A stretch of DNA of 64,000 nt, taken from positions 69,491 to 133,490 of the forward strand of contig VZQC01008797.1 in assembly GCA_009823505.1 (NCBI GenBank), in the 5' to 3' direction. Position numbers and translations under genes: made by a program. This stretch comes from Rhizomys pruinosus. Taxonomy: Eukaryota > Chordata > Mammalia > Rodentia > Spalacidae. The notes beneath the pieces were generated by a model. The model was given only the letters and a program-made list of their open reading frames with translations, made no database searches and was not told where the DNA came from. This document shows, one piece after another, positions 29,001-42,970 of the stretch. The stretch's first letter is position 1. Every line of letters starts with the position of its first letter.

Positions 29001-32000
29001 TATGACAGAATGTGTGAGGTCAGGTGGGGAGGCCTATGGTAGGGTGCAGAGAGGGAAAGGGAACCAAATAGGATTAATATGTATTGTATGAAATTCAAAA
29101 AATTCAATTAAAGTATATATTTAAAAATATATAATTAAGGGGGCTGGAGAGATAGCCTAGCAGTTAAGAGCACCGACTGCTCTTGAAGAGGACCCGGGTT
29201 CAATCCCCAGCACCCATGTGGCGGCTAAGAACCGTCTGTAACTCCAATTCCAGGAGAACTCCAGTTCCAGAGGAATCTGAGACCCTCTTCTGACCTCCGC
29301 GGCATTGCACGACACGGTTGCATAAACCTTATGCAGACAGTACATTCATACACATACAAAAATAAATAAAATTAAAAAAAAAGAAAAAATATATAATTAA
29401 GATAGGCACTCATGCTGGGAGGCAGAGGCAGGTAGATCTCTCTCAGTTCAAGGCCAGCCTGGTCTACATAGCAAGTTCCAGGCCAGCTGGGGCTACAATG
29501 AGTCCTGTCTCAAAAAGACCAAAGTTGGGGGGGAGATAAGCTCATGTAATTCAGGCTGGCCTTGAACTTGCATCTGAGGATGACTTTGAACTTGTGATCT
29601 TCCTGCCTCTTCTTCCTGAGTGCATGTGTCTCTGATCTTGGTGTATGCCTGGTATGGTTATATGTTACTCGTGGATTGAACCCGAGGCTTCTTGCATGAT
29701 AGGCAAACATGGTACCAACTGAGCTACATCCCTAGCCCAAGACTGTGATTTTAAACCTCAGGAGTAAAACAGGGAGATGAATCTTAATGGGTGCTATAGT
29801 TATTCTGATGCAAATAGAATTTGACTGACATTTGGGATTGACTGGTCTAGTATAAAAGTCTCTTTCTATGTACTTAAACAAGAGGCAAACTCTTCTTTCA
29901 GAAAAGGAACATTTCTGAGGAGCCAAGTTGTCAAGGTGCCAATAACAGCACATGGTAAACACTAAAGTAAGACACAAGAACTAATGCACGGGAGAGTAGT
30001 TTCAGGCCTCCCTGGTGACACTAAATATGACCAATGATGCTCAAGTCTCTAACATAAAATAAGGCTTGTGTTTGCATATAATCTATGCACACCTCCATAT
30101 TTTAAATAAGCTCTGGATGACCTAAATACCTACTGTAGTGAAAATACTTTTTTTTAAATTTTATTTATTTCTATATGTGTATGAATGTATTGTCTGCATG
30201 CAAGTTTGTGCACCTGTGTCATGCAATGCCGCGGAGGTCTGGAACTGGAGTTCTCCTGGAATTGGAGTTTCAGACGGTTCTCGGCCGCCATGTGGATGCT
30301 GGGGATTGAACCCGGGTCCTCTGTAAGAGCGGTCGGCGCTCTTAACTGCTAGGCCATCTCTCCAGCCCCGAAAATACTTTATAAATACTTGTTATACTGC
30401 ACTGTTTAGGGAAGAATGACTCCTGAGTATTTTCAGTTGAGGGTTAGTTGAATTTACTGTACTGTGTTGAGAAAGGTTTAGATAAAACAGACAAGCCAAA
30501 AGAATGATCATGATCAGATGCAGTGAGAAGAGAAATGTGGAAAACACATTTTAGATAGGAACATACAACATCTTTGATTTTTCTATCTAGTAACAAAAGC
30601 TTTTCTCCGCCTGTGTCCTTCCCTTGGAATCATTTAAAGACATCTCCCCAACTACATAAGAGAGTAAATCAATTTGGAAAAAGGTTGCATTAAAACTGAA
30701 TACCAGGGCTGGAGAGATGGCCTAGCGGTTAAGAGCGCCAACTGCTCTTGCAGAGGACCTGGGTTCGATCCCCAGCACCCACACAGCGGCTGAGAACCGT
30801 CTTTAACTCCAGTTCCAGGGGAATCTGATGCCCTCTTTTGAACTCTGCCACATTGCACGTCACAGGTGCACAAACCTGCATGCAGACAGTACATTCATAC
30901 ACATACAGAATAAATAAAAATTTAAAATAACTGAATATCATGTTCACCTATATTTCGAAGTGGATATATTACATATATTATTTGAAGATATATATGTATA
31001 TATATATATATATCTCACTATCCAAGAACAGAGTATGGGAGTGACTATGAAGGACAGAGAAGTGAAGTCCTGATAGGGAATCTGAGCATCAAGAGGGATC
31101 CAGGAAGGTTAAGGGAACAAAAGACAGGATGTGGTGGAGTTGGACAGCTGCATTCGAAGAAAGGACGTCAGAAGGAAAGGAGACTGCTTACTGGTTCAGT
31201 CAAGCATGGACAGGGGAGGGTCCTGTCAAGCACGCAGTTCATCTCGTTTGCACTGTGGCCCAGGGCAAGATTGGCCAATGTGCTTTCCATGCAGAGAATG
31301 CTGGAAGACCTTGCGTCCTTGAAAGTTCAAGGCACTCTCCCTAAACCTTGCTTGCCATTCACACATAGGAAGGAATTTCCCTTTCTCACATGCTCAAGAC
31401 CTCTCCTTTAGTCTACTGTCTAGTTCCAGGGTTACAGGCGGTTTCACTCTAGAGTCTCTTCTCTCTCGTATTCTGTTCCCAGTTAAATTATCACAGAAGT
31501 CTTACTAATGGCTGAATAAGGCAAAGAAAAGATATATGCAGTTATGTATAAGCTCAGGTTAAGTATTCATGAAGTAGGAAGGATGCTCTTGGCCAGGGTG
31601 CAGGAGATATGTGATTGCAGCAGACTTGGAAGTTGTAGCATGCACAAGAAAAGAATATGGACCAGATAGAGTGGGCCGTGCAGGTAGATAGCAGAGGAAC
31701 AAGAAAAGGCTTACCTCCCAAGCATTGTTGACAGGCTTGTCATCCCTTCTAAAGCATCCATTTGTTCTCTGCTTGCTTGAAAGCCAGATTAAGGTCTGTT
31801 TGGGGACTGTGTCTTCAATGAATATATATTCCTTCATTCTCTCTAAGGTCTTGAAAGTAAGGGCACTGAGCCTGTGATGCAGATCACCATAGCAAAAGGT
31901 AGGAGAAAGGATGGCAGTTATCACCGTGTCGCTCTCTGTGATAATGCACACGTTTAGCTTATCTAATGCTTGTTGCTTACAAGTCTTAATTGAAATTGAC

Positions 32001-35000
32001 TGTTTCTTTGGTGTCAATAAAATACGACTAGCTAGCAATCTGCAGAGACAAAAGTAGGTAATTTTTAGCTATCTTAAGGTCTTGCTGTATAGTCTATCTG
32101 ATTACACGTACTCAGAAAAAACTGGTATAATCAGGTGTACTAGGGCCTTCTAGTTTCCCTCTCCTGAATCTAAACAGGACTCTTGAGAGGTCAAAAATGC
32201 AACACTTTCCGCAGAGCTGATGAGCTGTGTCATCACAGAAAACCATTACTAACTGGCCCGAGAGCCACAATTGCAGGATAATCAAATCTTTGTGTTTTAG
32301 TTAATTCTCTGTGAATCCACTTTTAAGCCCTTTTTGTTGAAAAATCCCCACAGAACTCTTAACTGCCCTCACGTTCTTATAAAGCCTGCTCAGACAATGT
32401 GTATGTTATCAAAAATAAACTTTTTATTTCTCTGACTCAGTGGGTAAGCACACTGGTTGCTCTTGCAAAGGACCTGGGTTCGATTCCCAGCACCCGCATG
32501 GCAGCTAACAACCATCTATAACTCTAGTTCCAGTGGATCTGACCCCCTCATCTGACCTCCGCAGGCAATGCATGACACAGGTGCACCTACCTACATGCAG
32601 GCAATACACTCATCCATAAAATAAACATAATAAATAAAATATTTTAAAAATGTTTTCTTTTACCATATGCTTCCTTTCTGATTCATCTGGCAGAACATGC
32701 TATAGGAACCATCAGAGTTTTTGAAAGTCAAGTGCTTTTGATAACCTAAAACAGAGCACAGTAGGAAGCTATGTTATAGGCCAAGAAAGTCAGAAGAAAA
32801 AGAATGACTTAGTACAAGCCTTGCATTTTGGTGTTAGACAAAGACAACACACTAGGAATGATCGCTTCAGTTGTAGATTCTTAGACTGAGGTTATCTCCC
32901 TCTGTGCAGAGAGACTGCCAAGTTTAAAAACTGGCTCATTGCATCTGTGTCTATGCTCACAGCTTAGCTTGCCATAATAATTAGTACAGCTTAAATGCCT
33001 GTACATACAATTGCTTGTGTTTTGTTAGTATGACTAAAAAGGTATCACTGGATAAGCTGTCAACCCATGAAGGGAAACAACCTGAACAGACTAGAGTCCA
33101 AAATGACAACTCCAAAGAAAGTAGACTGTTTTCTTCTCATCCACTTGTGCCCCTTTCCCAAAGCCTAGGGAACAAATTGCGGAAGAGGAGGTGTGGTAGA
33201 ATGTAAGGGCTGTGGAGAGATAGGGGTGAATCATGAGACTACAGCAATATAGACTGGACTCCTAATTGATCAACATGCCTGTGCATACAAGCATCACCAA
33301 CTGGACTATGGGAACCTTAGGTTGTTCAAAATTTGGACAAAGATACTTGCAAAATGCACCAATTACCTAATTGTATGACAAACTGAGTAACATAAATGTT
33401 ATCTGAAAACAACTGTGTTATATTGTAGAATCCCTTAACAATAAACAAATAAAAGAGATAAAAAAAACTGGCTCATTGTCAGTATTTGCCAATCAGTGCT
33501 TTTCCCTTAACATTCTTTTACTGAACTTAGTATGACCTTCCTAGAAAAGAAACCATCACACTTTACACTGTTCATATACCCAATTTGGCATGCAGATCCA
33601 ATCACTTTATTACAGTGGAACACAACCAGGCAAGCAGGTCAAGGAATGGAGAAATGGGTCATTACAGCTGCTAATTAACTACAACAACAAGCAAGATTTT
33701 ATGATAAATATGCATTAATATTTTACAGAAAAAACATAATTCATGGATTAACATGCCATCCAAACATCTGTGTCTATACCAAAGAAACCTACCATACAAT
33801 TAGTACTGTTTAAATACCTACATATCTAATTGCTTGTGCTTCATTAGTAGGATTGAAAAGGTTATTCCTGGACAAACTGTCAGCCCATGAAAGGAAACAG
33901 CCAGAACTGATCAGAGTCCAAAACGACAGCTCCATAGAAAGTAGATTGTTTTGCTTCTCATCCACCTGTGCCCCTTTTCTAAGCCTAGGGAACAATCTGC
34001 AGAAGAGGGGGCATGGGAGAATGTAAGGGCTGCGATTGGGGTGAATGGTGAAACTACAGCAATATAGACTGGACACTTATTTGATCAACTTGATTGTACA
34101 TACAAGCCCCCCAACTGGATGGTGGGACCCATGGGCTGTGGGTTTGGGCACAACTGCTTGCAAATTGGTTTTATATGAAGGATGCTTGTACTCATAAATT
34201 ATTACTTATTGTTAAAAAATGAAAAAAAAATAAAGAATAGAAGAAAAAAAATGAGTTCAGAAGTAGGCGTGGTGGCGATTGCCTTCAATCCAGCACTCAC
34301 TCAGGAGACAGAGGCAAGCGCATCTCTGTGAGATTGAAGTCAGCCTTGTCTACATAATGAGTTGCAGTCCAGCTGGGGCTACAGGGAGACTCTGTCTCAA
34401 AAAGACGAAAAAAGAGGAGGAGGAGTGTTCTAGTTTCTTATACTTTCTTGTACTGATGGTCTCTGCTTTCCTTTGAAGCTTCACAATCCAGGCCTCCGTC
34501 ATCTACAACTCTTTCAGCATAACTGTTTCAAGTTCCACAGCAATGAACTTTAGGCACTCAATGATTTTTCTAGCTCAAACTTCCAACCACTTCCACAGTC
34601 CTCCCCCAAGACACCAAGGTCAGGTCTGCCACAGCAGTACCCCACTTCTGGTACCAATTTCTGATCTAGTTTCCTTTCAATTGCTGTGACAAAACACTCT
34701 GACCAATACAAACCTGGGGAGGAAAGGGTTTATTTGGCTGACATCTTCTGGGTCACAGTTCATCACTGAGGGAGCCCACCATAGGAACTCAGGGCAGGAA
34801 CCTGGAGGCAGGAGCTGAAGCACAGGCCATGGAGGAATGCTGCTTACTGGCTTGCTCCCCTGGCTCATGCCCAGCTTGCTTTCTTATACTGTACATAGCA
34901 ACCTTCCCAGGGGCGGCACCACCCATAGTGGGCTGGGCCCTCCCACATTGCTCAACAATCAAGACAATTCTCCACAGATGTGGCCACAGGCCAGTCCAAT

Positions 35001-38000
35001 GGAGCCAATTCCCCAATTGAGGCCCCCTTAACCCAGGTGTGTCAAGTTGACACTAAAGCTATCCAGCACAGGGCATTCATAATGTGAAACTTTATAGTTC
35101 TGAGTTACAAAGCTGAATACTACACAGGTTTTAAAGTACAAAGAATACATGGGTAGGACTTGGAGTACCTGAAAGATCCACTTTTGTCTTACCAGAGAAC
35201 AACAGAATAAGATTTATGACATTTTTATAGCACTTGCCATTGATTTTCCCATTATGATCTGAAGCTACTTTAGTCCTCTCACCATTCAATAAGAGAAGTA
35301 GAGCCTTAGACTTGACTTCCTCTGTCAGTAGTCCAGTAGCTCTCAGGTAGTCGAGGATATAGATATCAGAAGCTAGTTGGGCAATGTTCTGCTCGCCACA
35401 CCCATAGGGTGTCTGGAGAAGGCTCTCCAGATTCTGCATCGCAACTCCTAGGATGTCCCCTGGAGACAGAAAAGATGGAGCATTATATCACTTATGCTAA
35501 TATGAGCTACCAACTCAGCATTAATAACTGTGGGTAAAGGGAAATAGTGGAAGTTGGAGAGATGGCTCAGCAGTTAAGAGCACTGGCTGCTCTTGCAGAG
35601 GACCTAGGTTCACCAAAGGACCTGGGTTCTATTGCCAGGACCCATATGGTGGCTAACAAGCATCTGTAACTCTAGTTTGAGGGGATCCAACACCCTCTTT
35701 TGACCACTGGGCATTGCACAAATGGGTGCAGTTACATACAGGCAGGCAATACATTCATACACATAAAATAAAAATAATATATAAAATATTTTAAGAATCC
35801 AAGTTTCATGGAGGAATTCTAAAGGGAGGTAGTTATAAAGGGTGGAATTAAAGGGGTTTCTGGAAATCTCATTATCAGAGAGGAGGAAGTTTGAGAAGAA
35901 TGTTTATTTGCTTGTTTGGTTCTGGTTTGTGTTTTGAGAAAATGACTATGAAATACAAGTTGTAATCCATTCCTCTGCAAAAGGTTTGAATGATGATGAC
36001 AAAGAAGTTTGCCTTTTTAGGAAATATATTTCTCTTTTTACTGAGAAAGTGTCCAGTATTGTAACAGGGAAAAGATTACTGTGAGTCTCAAAGAGGTTAA
36101 TTTAATATTGCAGAATACCAGGTTGGAATGGAATCTTTTATTTCCTAAGTACCAGTTGTGAGCTACCTGCCTGAGTGTCTCCTAGGGCTGCAGCTGCCTC
36201 CTAGGGCTGCAGGTATCTTCTAGGGCTGCAGGTATCTCCTGGGGCTGCAGGTGTCTCCTAGGGCTACAGGTGTCTCCTAGAGCTGCAGGTGTCTCCTAGG
36301 GCTACAGGTGTCTCCTAGGGCTACAGGTGTCTCCTAGGGCTACAGGTGTCTCCTAGGGCTGCAGGTAAGTCCTAGGGCTGAAGTTGTCTCCCAGGGCTGC
36401 AGGTGTCTTCTAGAACTGCAGCTGCCTTCTAGGGCTGCAGGTGTCTCCTAGGGCTGCAGGTGCCTCCTGCACCATTCTGAGAACCTCATCCCTTCAGGTC
36501 TCATATGGAAACATCTGAACACAACTTCCTCTGATTCATTTCTTTTTGGCCTATTTCAACCAAGATCATCAACTCACCATGACACAGAATGAAATGAATT
36601 TACCTACAATGGTGACAAAGGACCTGGCTGATCCTTCTATCACATCACTTGGCAGTTCCAGATCTACTTGCTTCAAGGCTTTAGTACCTGAAACAGAAAT
36701 AATGCAAACACTTCCTTTTATAATCAATAGCAGAGGAGTTTTTAAATAACTGCATTAGGAAGATATATCATTAGTTATTTTTACTTGTTAGGTGTAATGA
36801 AATTGAGAATTTGGGCTGGTGAGATATCTCAATGGGTAAAGATACTTGCCACCAGGCCTGACAATTTGAGTTCAGTTCCTGGGACCCACATGGTAGGAGA
36901 GAACCAACTTCTACAAGTTATCCTCTGACCTCCACACATGCTACATTGGTATGCATACATGCACACTCACGGGTAAATCAATAAATGTAATAAAAATTTG
37001 AAAATAAATGAAGAATTTGATCTAATTTAGAATAAAAATACATTTGGAAAACGTTTAAATCAGTTAGACAGTAGCCCCCATTCTCTATCAGTTCAGTGCT
37101 TAAAGTGTGTGCAAGAAAATGGAAGAAATGGAAAAACTATTTATTATATATGGGATAGCTCATAATGTCACAGCTCAAAGACTTTGAGTAACCATTAAAA
37201 TCAGATTACCAAGGGCCAGGTGTGGTGGCGCATGCCTTTAATCCCAGCACTTGGGAGGTAGAGGCAAGGGGAATCTCTTGAGACTATGGGCAGCCTGGTC
37301 TACATAATTAGTTCCAGGCCAGCTGGAGCTACCCAGAGACCCTGTCTTAAGAAAACAAAAAAATCAGATTACCATTAACCAGCTACATAATGTTCATGAT
37401 GACCACAAACCAGGTAATGGAGGGTCAGTAACAAATCTATGACTATTTGATATTAAGACTGTAAAAGCGGACATCTTGTGAGTGTTGTTTGAACATCAGC
37501 CTGATTTTCCATTGACCAACATTCTGAGACGGTCATATAAACAAAGTAAAATATACAAGATGGAGAAGATGGGCTGAGGTAGACTAATACCACTTAGATG
37601 GACTAAAACCAGATCTCACAAGTATACTTTCTGTTTGCTAAAAAAATATGCAATGGAGATAAAACATGAAATAAAGTAACATCACAAGGAGGAATTTAGA
37701 ATGTAATCACCTGACTCATGCACTGGGGAGTAAACAAGGCTGCCTTGTTTACAAATGTTCTAGGACTGAGTATCTTTGTATCAAGCCCCTTACCTTTTGT
37801 GCAGACAAGGAAACTTTGGGTTTTTTCTTTTTCAATACCTTCAGGCTGTTAGAGAGTAGACAAAAAAGAGAAAAAAACAATAAGTTTGGATAATATTTCC
37901 ATGAAGGAAAAGGCTCAGCTCCTTAGGCATGGCTGATTCAAGGTCATTCAGAGAGATCCATTTATTGTCTCCAGCCTTCCTGTACATCATCTGCACCCTT

Positions 38001-41000
38001 CTAGGCTCTGCGCTCTCATAGGCATAGTGTCTTGTAGTGTTGTTGAATGATGCACTCGACTGCTCTAGTCTTGTCTAACATCTCCAGTACATAGTGTTTT
38101 GCAGTATAGGAACATGCTGAAGAGGGAGACAAAAAGCTTCCTGGGAAGCATCAGTTTTTATTGAGGGAACTGTTCACAAGCATAGGACAAGCAGATTTGT
38201 CTTTTGGAGTTTAGAATAAAGTTAAAAAGAGGAAGGAGGAAAAAAAAAAGAGGAAGGCGAGAAGGAGCTCTGCAGGCTGCATTTGGAAGGGCTAATCATC
38301 TTTGGTGAGGCCCTAAAGTTGTTCTTTGTTTAGTTGGTTGATTTGAGAGGTGTTGGGAATAGAACCCAGAACCTTGAACATGCTGGGCAAAGTTTCCCAC
38401 TGAGCCATGGGTATTATTTTTTTCTTTCTTTTTTTTTTTTTTTTTTTTTTNGAGACAGGGTCTCCCTGTAGTCCCAGCTGTCCTGGAACTTACTCTGTAG
38501 ACCAGGCTGGCCTTGAACTCACAAAGATCCCCCTGCCTCTGCCTCCCAAGTGCTAGGATTAAAGGCGTGCGCCACCACGCCTGGCTGCCATGGGTATTAT
38601 TAAAGTAAGGCTGAATCTATGCTATTGTAATGTGTTTAAAGTGGAATGTTTGTGTCAAAAGCAACTTTAGCCAATTAAATATTTTCAGGAAGAATACCTT
38701 TTAAGAGTTAATCTCCTAGATACTCTATTTCCTATCAGAAAGAACTTGATAGTTTCAGATATACTTACCTCTACCAATAAGCTTTTGCCTACTGTGTCTT
38801 TCCAGTCGACATTTTGTTGCTCCGCAGCTTCACTTGAGCAGGCACTACTTGGTTTGGATGTAGCAACTACAGAAATATTCACTTTACCTGGAAGATATCA
38901 GCAAGTATAAAGTTAGAGAACACTGGTTCCTTCTGTAACAGGAAATGCTTCAGGTCTATGAATCCTATCTTGAATTGGGTGAATCAAATTCTATCATCAT
39001 GCTAAATGTTTAGATTAAAATAATTTGCTTCTCCTGCTTGGAACTATGTGATATGTTTTGTTTTATCAATTTCAAGATTCCCTGTATCAAATAAGTTACT
39101 CATTTACTTAAAAAATGTTAAGACAGGGGCTGGAGAGATGGCTCAGCAGTTAAGAGCACCGACTGCTCTTAAAGAGGACCCAGGCTCAATTCCCAGCACC
39201 CACATGGTGGCTAAGAACTGTCTTTAAGCCAGGCATGGTGGTGCATGCCTTTAATCCCAGCACTTGGGAGGCAGAGGCAGGCGGATCTCTGTGAGTTCAA
39301 GGCCAGCCTGGTCTACAGAGTGAGTTCCAGGCCAGCTGGGGCTATAGGGAGATCCTGTCTCAAAAAAAAAAATGTTAAGACAGATAACATTCTCTGATGT
39401 CAACTGGGCCAACACTTTGATATTGTTCACAGGGGTGCCACAGAACAACAAAACATCCGATAACTGGGGTTCTTAACTTTTCCTAAAATCAAACAAAAAT
39501 AGTAAAATCTGATACAGCAGAAGGGGCACTGGATTCAAATCAGGTGCTAACAAGGAATCCATTGTCACTTCTGTGGTATCACACTATGTAGTTAAATCTG
39601 AGCTCCAGTTTCCTTGTTTATAAAAATTAGAGATGGCTCAGCAGTTAAGAGCATTGGCTGCTCTCGCAGAGGACCCAGGTTCAATTTCTAGCACCCACAT
39701 GGCAGATAACAATTGTCTATAATTCCAGTTCCAGAGGATCCAATATCCTCTTCTGACCTCTGTGAGCATTGCACGGCATAGGTGCACTTACATGCATGCA
39801 GAGAATATACCCACACACATAAAGTAAATATAATACATTAAAAAAATTTAGAGGATTAGAAAAGCTTATTTGCAAAGCTTAATATCACCTGTATGCCTAT
39901 GTAAATAACCAATACACCATCCTGTTTCTTTCCTTTTTTTTTTTTTTTTNTACCATGCCACATTACAGTCAATACATGAATAAAACAACTTGACTCTACT
40001 TCAGTTTTTTGTTTTTGTTTGTTTGTTTGTTTTTTGTCTTTTTGAGACAGGGTCTCTTCTACTTCAGTTTTTTTTTTGTTGTTGTTGTTGTTGTTCTTTT
40101 CAAGACAGGGTCTCCCTGTAGCCCTAGCTGTCTGGAATTTGCTCTGTAGACCAGGCTGGCCTTGCTTGAACTCACAAAGATCCGCCTGCCTCTGCCTCCC
40201 AAGTGCTAGGATTAAAGGCGTGCGCCACCACGCCCGGCCATCCTGTTTCTTTATAGTGTATTTTGTTTATTTGTTTCTTTGCTTTGCAAAGTGTTTGGTA
40301 TTCTGCTTTTAGGTCTGAATCTTCTTTTATTTATTTATTTATTATTTTTTATGTGTATGAGTGTACTGTCTGCATGTAGGTTTGTACACCCGTGTTGTGC
40401 AATGCTGCGGAGGTCAGAAGAGGACATTGGATTCCCCTGGAACTGGAGTTAAAGATGGTTCTTAGCCTCATGTGGGTGCTGGGAATCGAACCCGGGTCCT
40501 CTGCAAGAGCAGTCAGCTCTCTTAACCACTGGGCCATCTCTTCAGCCCTGTGTAGAGATGGCTTCTTCTAAACAATGTCATAAAAACCTACAGGCTTATA
40601 TGGTATTCTGTCTCGATTTGCAGTGAGAATTTTTAATATTTTTATTTTATATGTTTGAGTGTATTGCCTACATGTGTGTAAGTTCACTCATGTCATGCAA
40701 TGCCTGCAGAGGTCAGAAGAGGGTGGTGGATCCCCTGGAACTGGAGTTAGAGGTGGGTTGTTAGCTGCCATGTGGGTGCTAGGAATCGAATCTGGGTCTT
40801 CTACAAGAGCAGTCAGTGCTCTTAACAACTAAGCCATCTCTCCAGTCCCCAGAATGAGATTTTTGAAGATCTTATACAGCATAAAAAAATTGAGAAAGTT
40901 TAATGGGAAAAAAAATAATCTGAGGCAAATCACTATCACAGTAAAACTTATACTCTTCACTGAAAAAATAATAGTGACTACAAGACATGAAATGAAAGGA

Positions 41001-42927
41001 TTTTAATATCATAATTTTTATATTTTATTTATTTTTAGTTTAGGCGTATGAGTATTATCTGCATTTTTGTAAGTGCGCCATGTTGTGCAACACTCATGGA
41101 GGTCAGAAGAGGGCACTGAATTCCCCTGGAACTGGAGTTATAGACAGTTGTTAGCCCCTATGTGGATTCTGGGAATTGAACCCAGGTCCTCTGAAAGAGC
41201 AGCCAGTGTTCTCTTAACTGCTGAGCCATCTCTCTAGCCCCTTAATGTCATAATTTTTTAAATTCTCAAAATAAGCATCTCAAAATCAGCATTCCTTGTT
41301 CACTAAACTTTTTAAATTTTTTATTTATTTATTATATGTATGAGTGTACTGTCTGCATGTAGGTTTGTGCACCTGTGTCATGCAATGTTGCAGAGGTCAG
41401 AAGAGGGCATCAGATTCCCCTGGAACTGGAGCTAAAGATGGTCTCAGCCGCCATGTGGGTGCTGGGGATCAAACCCAGGTCCTCTGCAAGAGCAGTCAGT
41501 GCTCTTAACTGCTAGGCCATCTCTCCAACCCCTGTTCACTAAACTTTTAAACATTGTCCTCCTACATCATCAGCAAGATATTTCTAAATTTACTTTTCTA
41601 AATTGCCAAGTACTGAGACAACGTTGCCTTCACTGATTGATCCTCCTCCAATTGTTCAGTATTTTCAGTGTCCTGTGATATATTTAGTAAATCTAGTAAA
41701 GGAAGGGGCTGGAGAGATTGTTCAGTGGTTAACAGCACTCACTCCTCTTGCAGAGGACCCAGGTTTGAATCCCAGCACCCACATGGAAGCTAAGAACTGT
41801 CTTTAGTGCCCAGCGTGGTGCCGAACGCTTTTAATCCCAGCACTTGGGAGGCAGAGGCAAGTGGATCTCTGTGAGTTCAAGCCCAGCCTGGTCTACAGAG
41901 CAAGCTCCAGGGCAGCTGGGACTAAAGGGAGACTCTGTCTCAAAAAGACCCCCCAAAAAATCTAGTAAAAGAAAAATCCCAGTAATTTTCATAACTGATG
42001 ATTGTGGCTGAGGAGAAGTTTTTGTAAAGTGGAATTTTGTGTGAATGTTGCATGAAGAATCAAATGAAAAGTGCAAGACTCAAGGTAGCATTAAAGAAAT
42101 GTAGCTTTGGGGGCTAGAGAGATGGTTAACAGTTAAGAGCACTGGCTGCTATTGTAGAAGACCCTGGTTCAAATCCCAGCACCCATATAGTAGCTAACAA
42201 CCGTCCATAATCTGACATGCTTTTCTTTCTTCCATGGGCACTGCACAACATGGGTGCACTTAGATACATGCAGGCAATACACTCATAGACATAAAATAAG
42301 AAAATAAATGAATCGAAAAAGAAATGGGCTTTCATTTGGGAAATGATGTATGGACTTAATAGATTATGTAAATTAGCATTTTACTTTGTTTATTATTTTT
42401 ACTTTTATGCGAATAAATGGTGGTTTTGTTCTACACAATATTAATAAAAAATTAGATTATAAGAATTTTCAGTGTAGAGCAATTAAAAAGGAAATTAAAA
42501 ATAAGAGGAAGATAGCTGAGTGTGGTGGTTGCACACCTTTAATCCCAACACAGGTAGCCGATCTCTGTGAGATAGAGGCTAGTCTGGTGTACATAGCCTC
42601 TACAAGTCAGTTTGGGCTACATATTGAGACCCTGTCTTAAAACACAGCAAAATATAAGGAAGAAAAATATGCTTCTTTGGAAAATGAAGGAAAACAGAGA
42701 ATTTTAAAATGCAGGCTGATTTTTTTCACCTAAGATTGACACTAACATAGAACTACTCACCCAGTTTCTTTGGAATAACGGTCCAGACATATGTTTTCTT
42801 TTCACCGGCCTGGATGACGTCACCACCACTGTTATTCAGTGTGTTGTTGTTGGCTTCATAATTTTGAGATGCTTCTAATTGAACAGATATCTAAAAGAAG
42901 AGTTTTGATCACAGGGGCAGCACTTTA

Positions 42928-42970
<43 letters not shown>

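Larger units (their letters stand above)
25995..37760 (-). repeat. Right arm of the large inverted repeat, carrying five intact Mug exons
   Basis: Cleaner of the two arms: its five exons are open, and its SINEs match family consensus better than those of the left arm. SINEs inside: B2(-) 26,000-26,245; B1(+) 27,425-27,590; B2(+) 27,705-27,930; B1(+) 28,560-28,720; B2(+) 29,140-29,380; B1(+) 29,400-29,530; B2(-) 30,150-30,370; B2(+) 30,706-30,930; B2(+) 32,425-32,655; B1(+) 34,262-34,410; B2(+) 35,548-35,795; B2(+) 36,810-37,010; B1(+) 37,205-37,360. The match with the left arm ends at the bases GTTC at 37,760; 34 bases further on lies the next exon, which has no copy. Confidence 0.93.
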
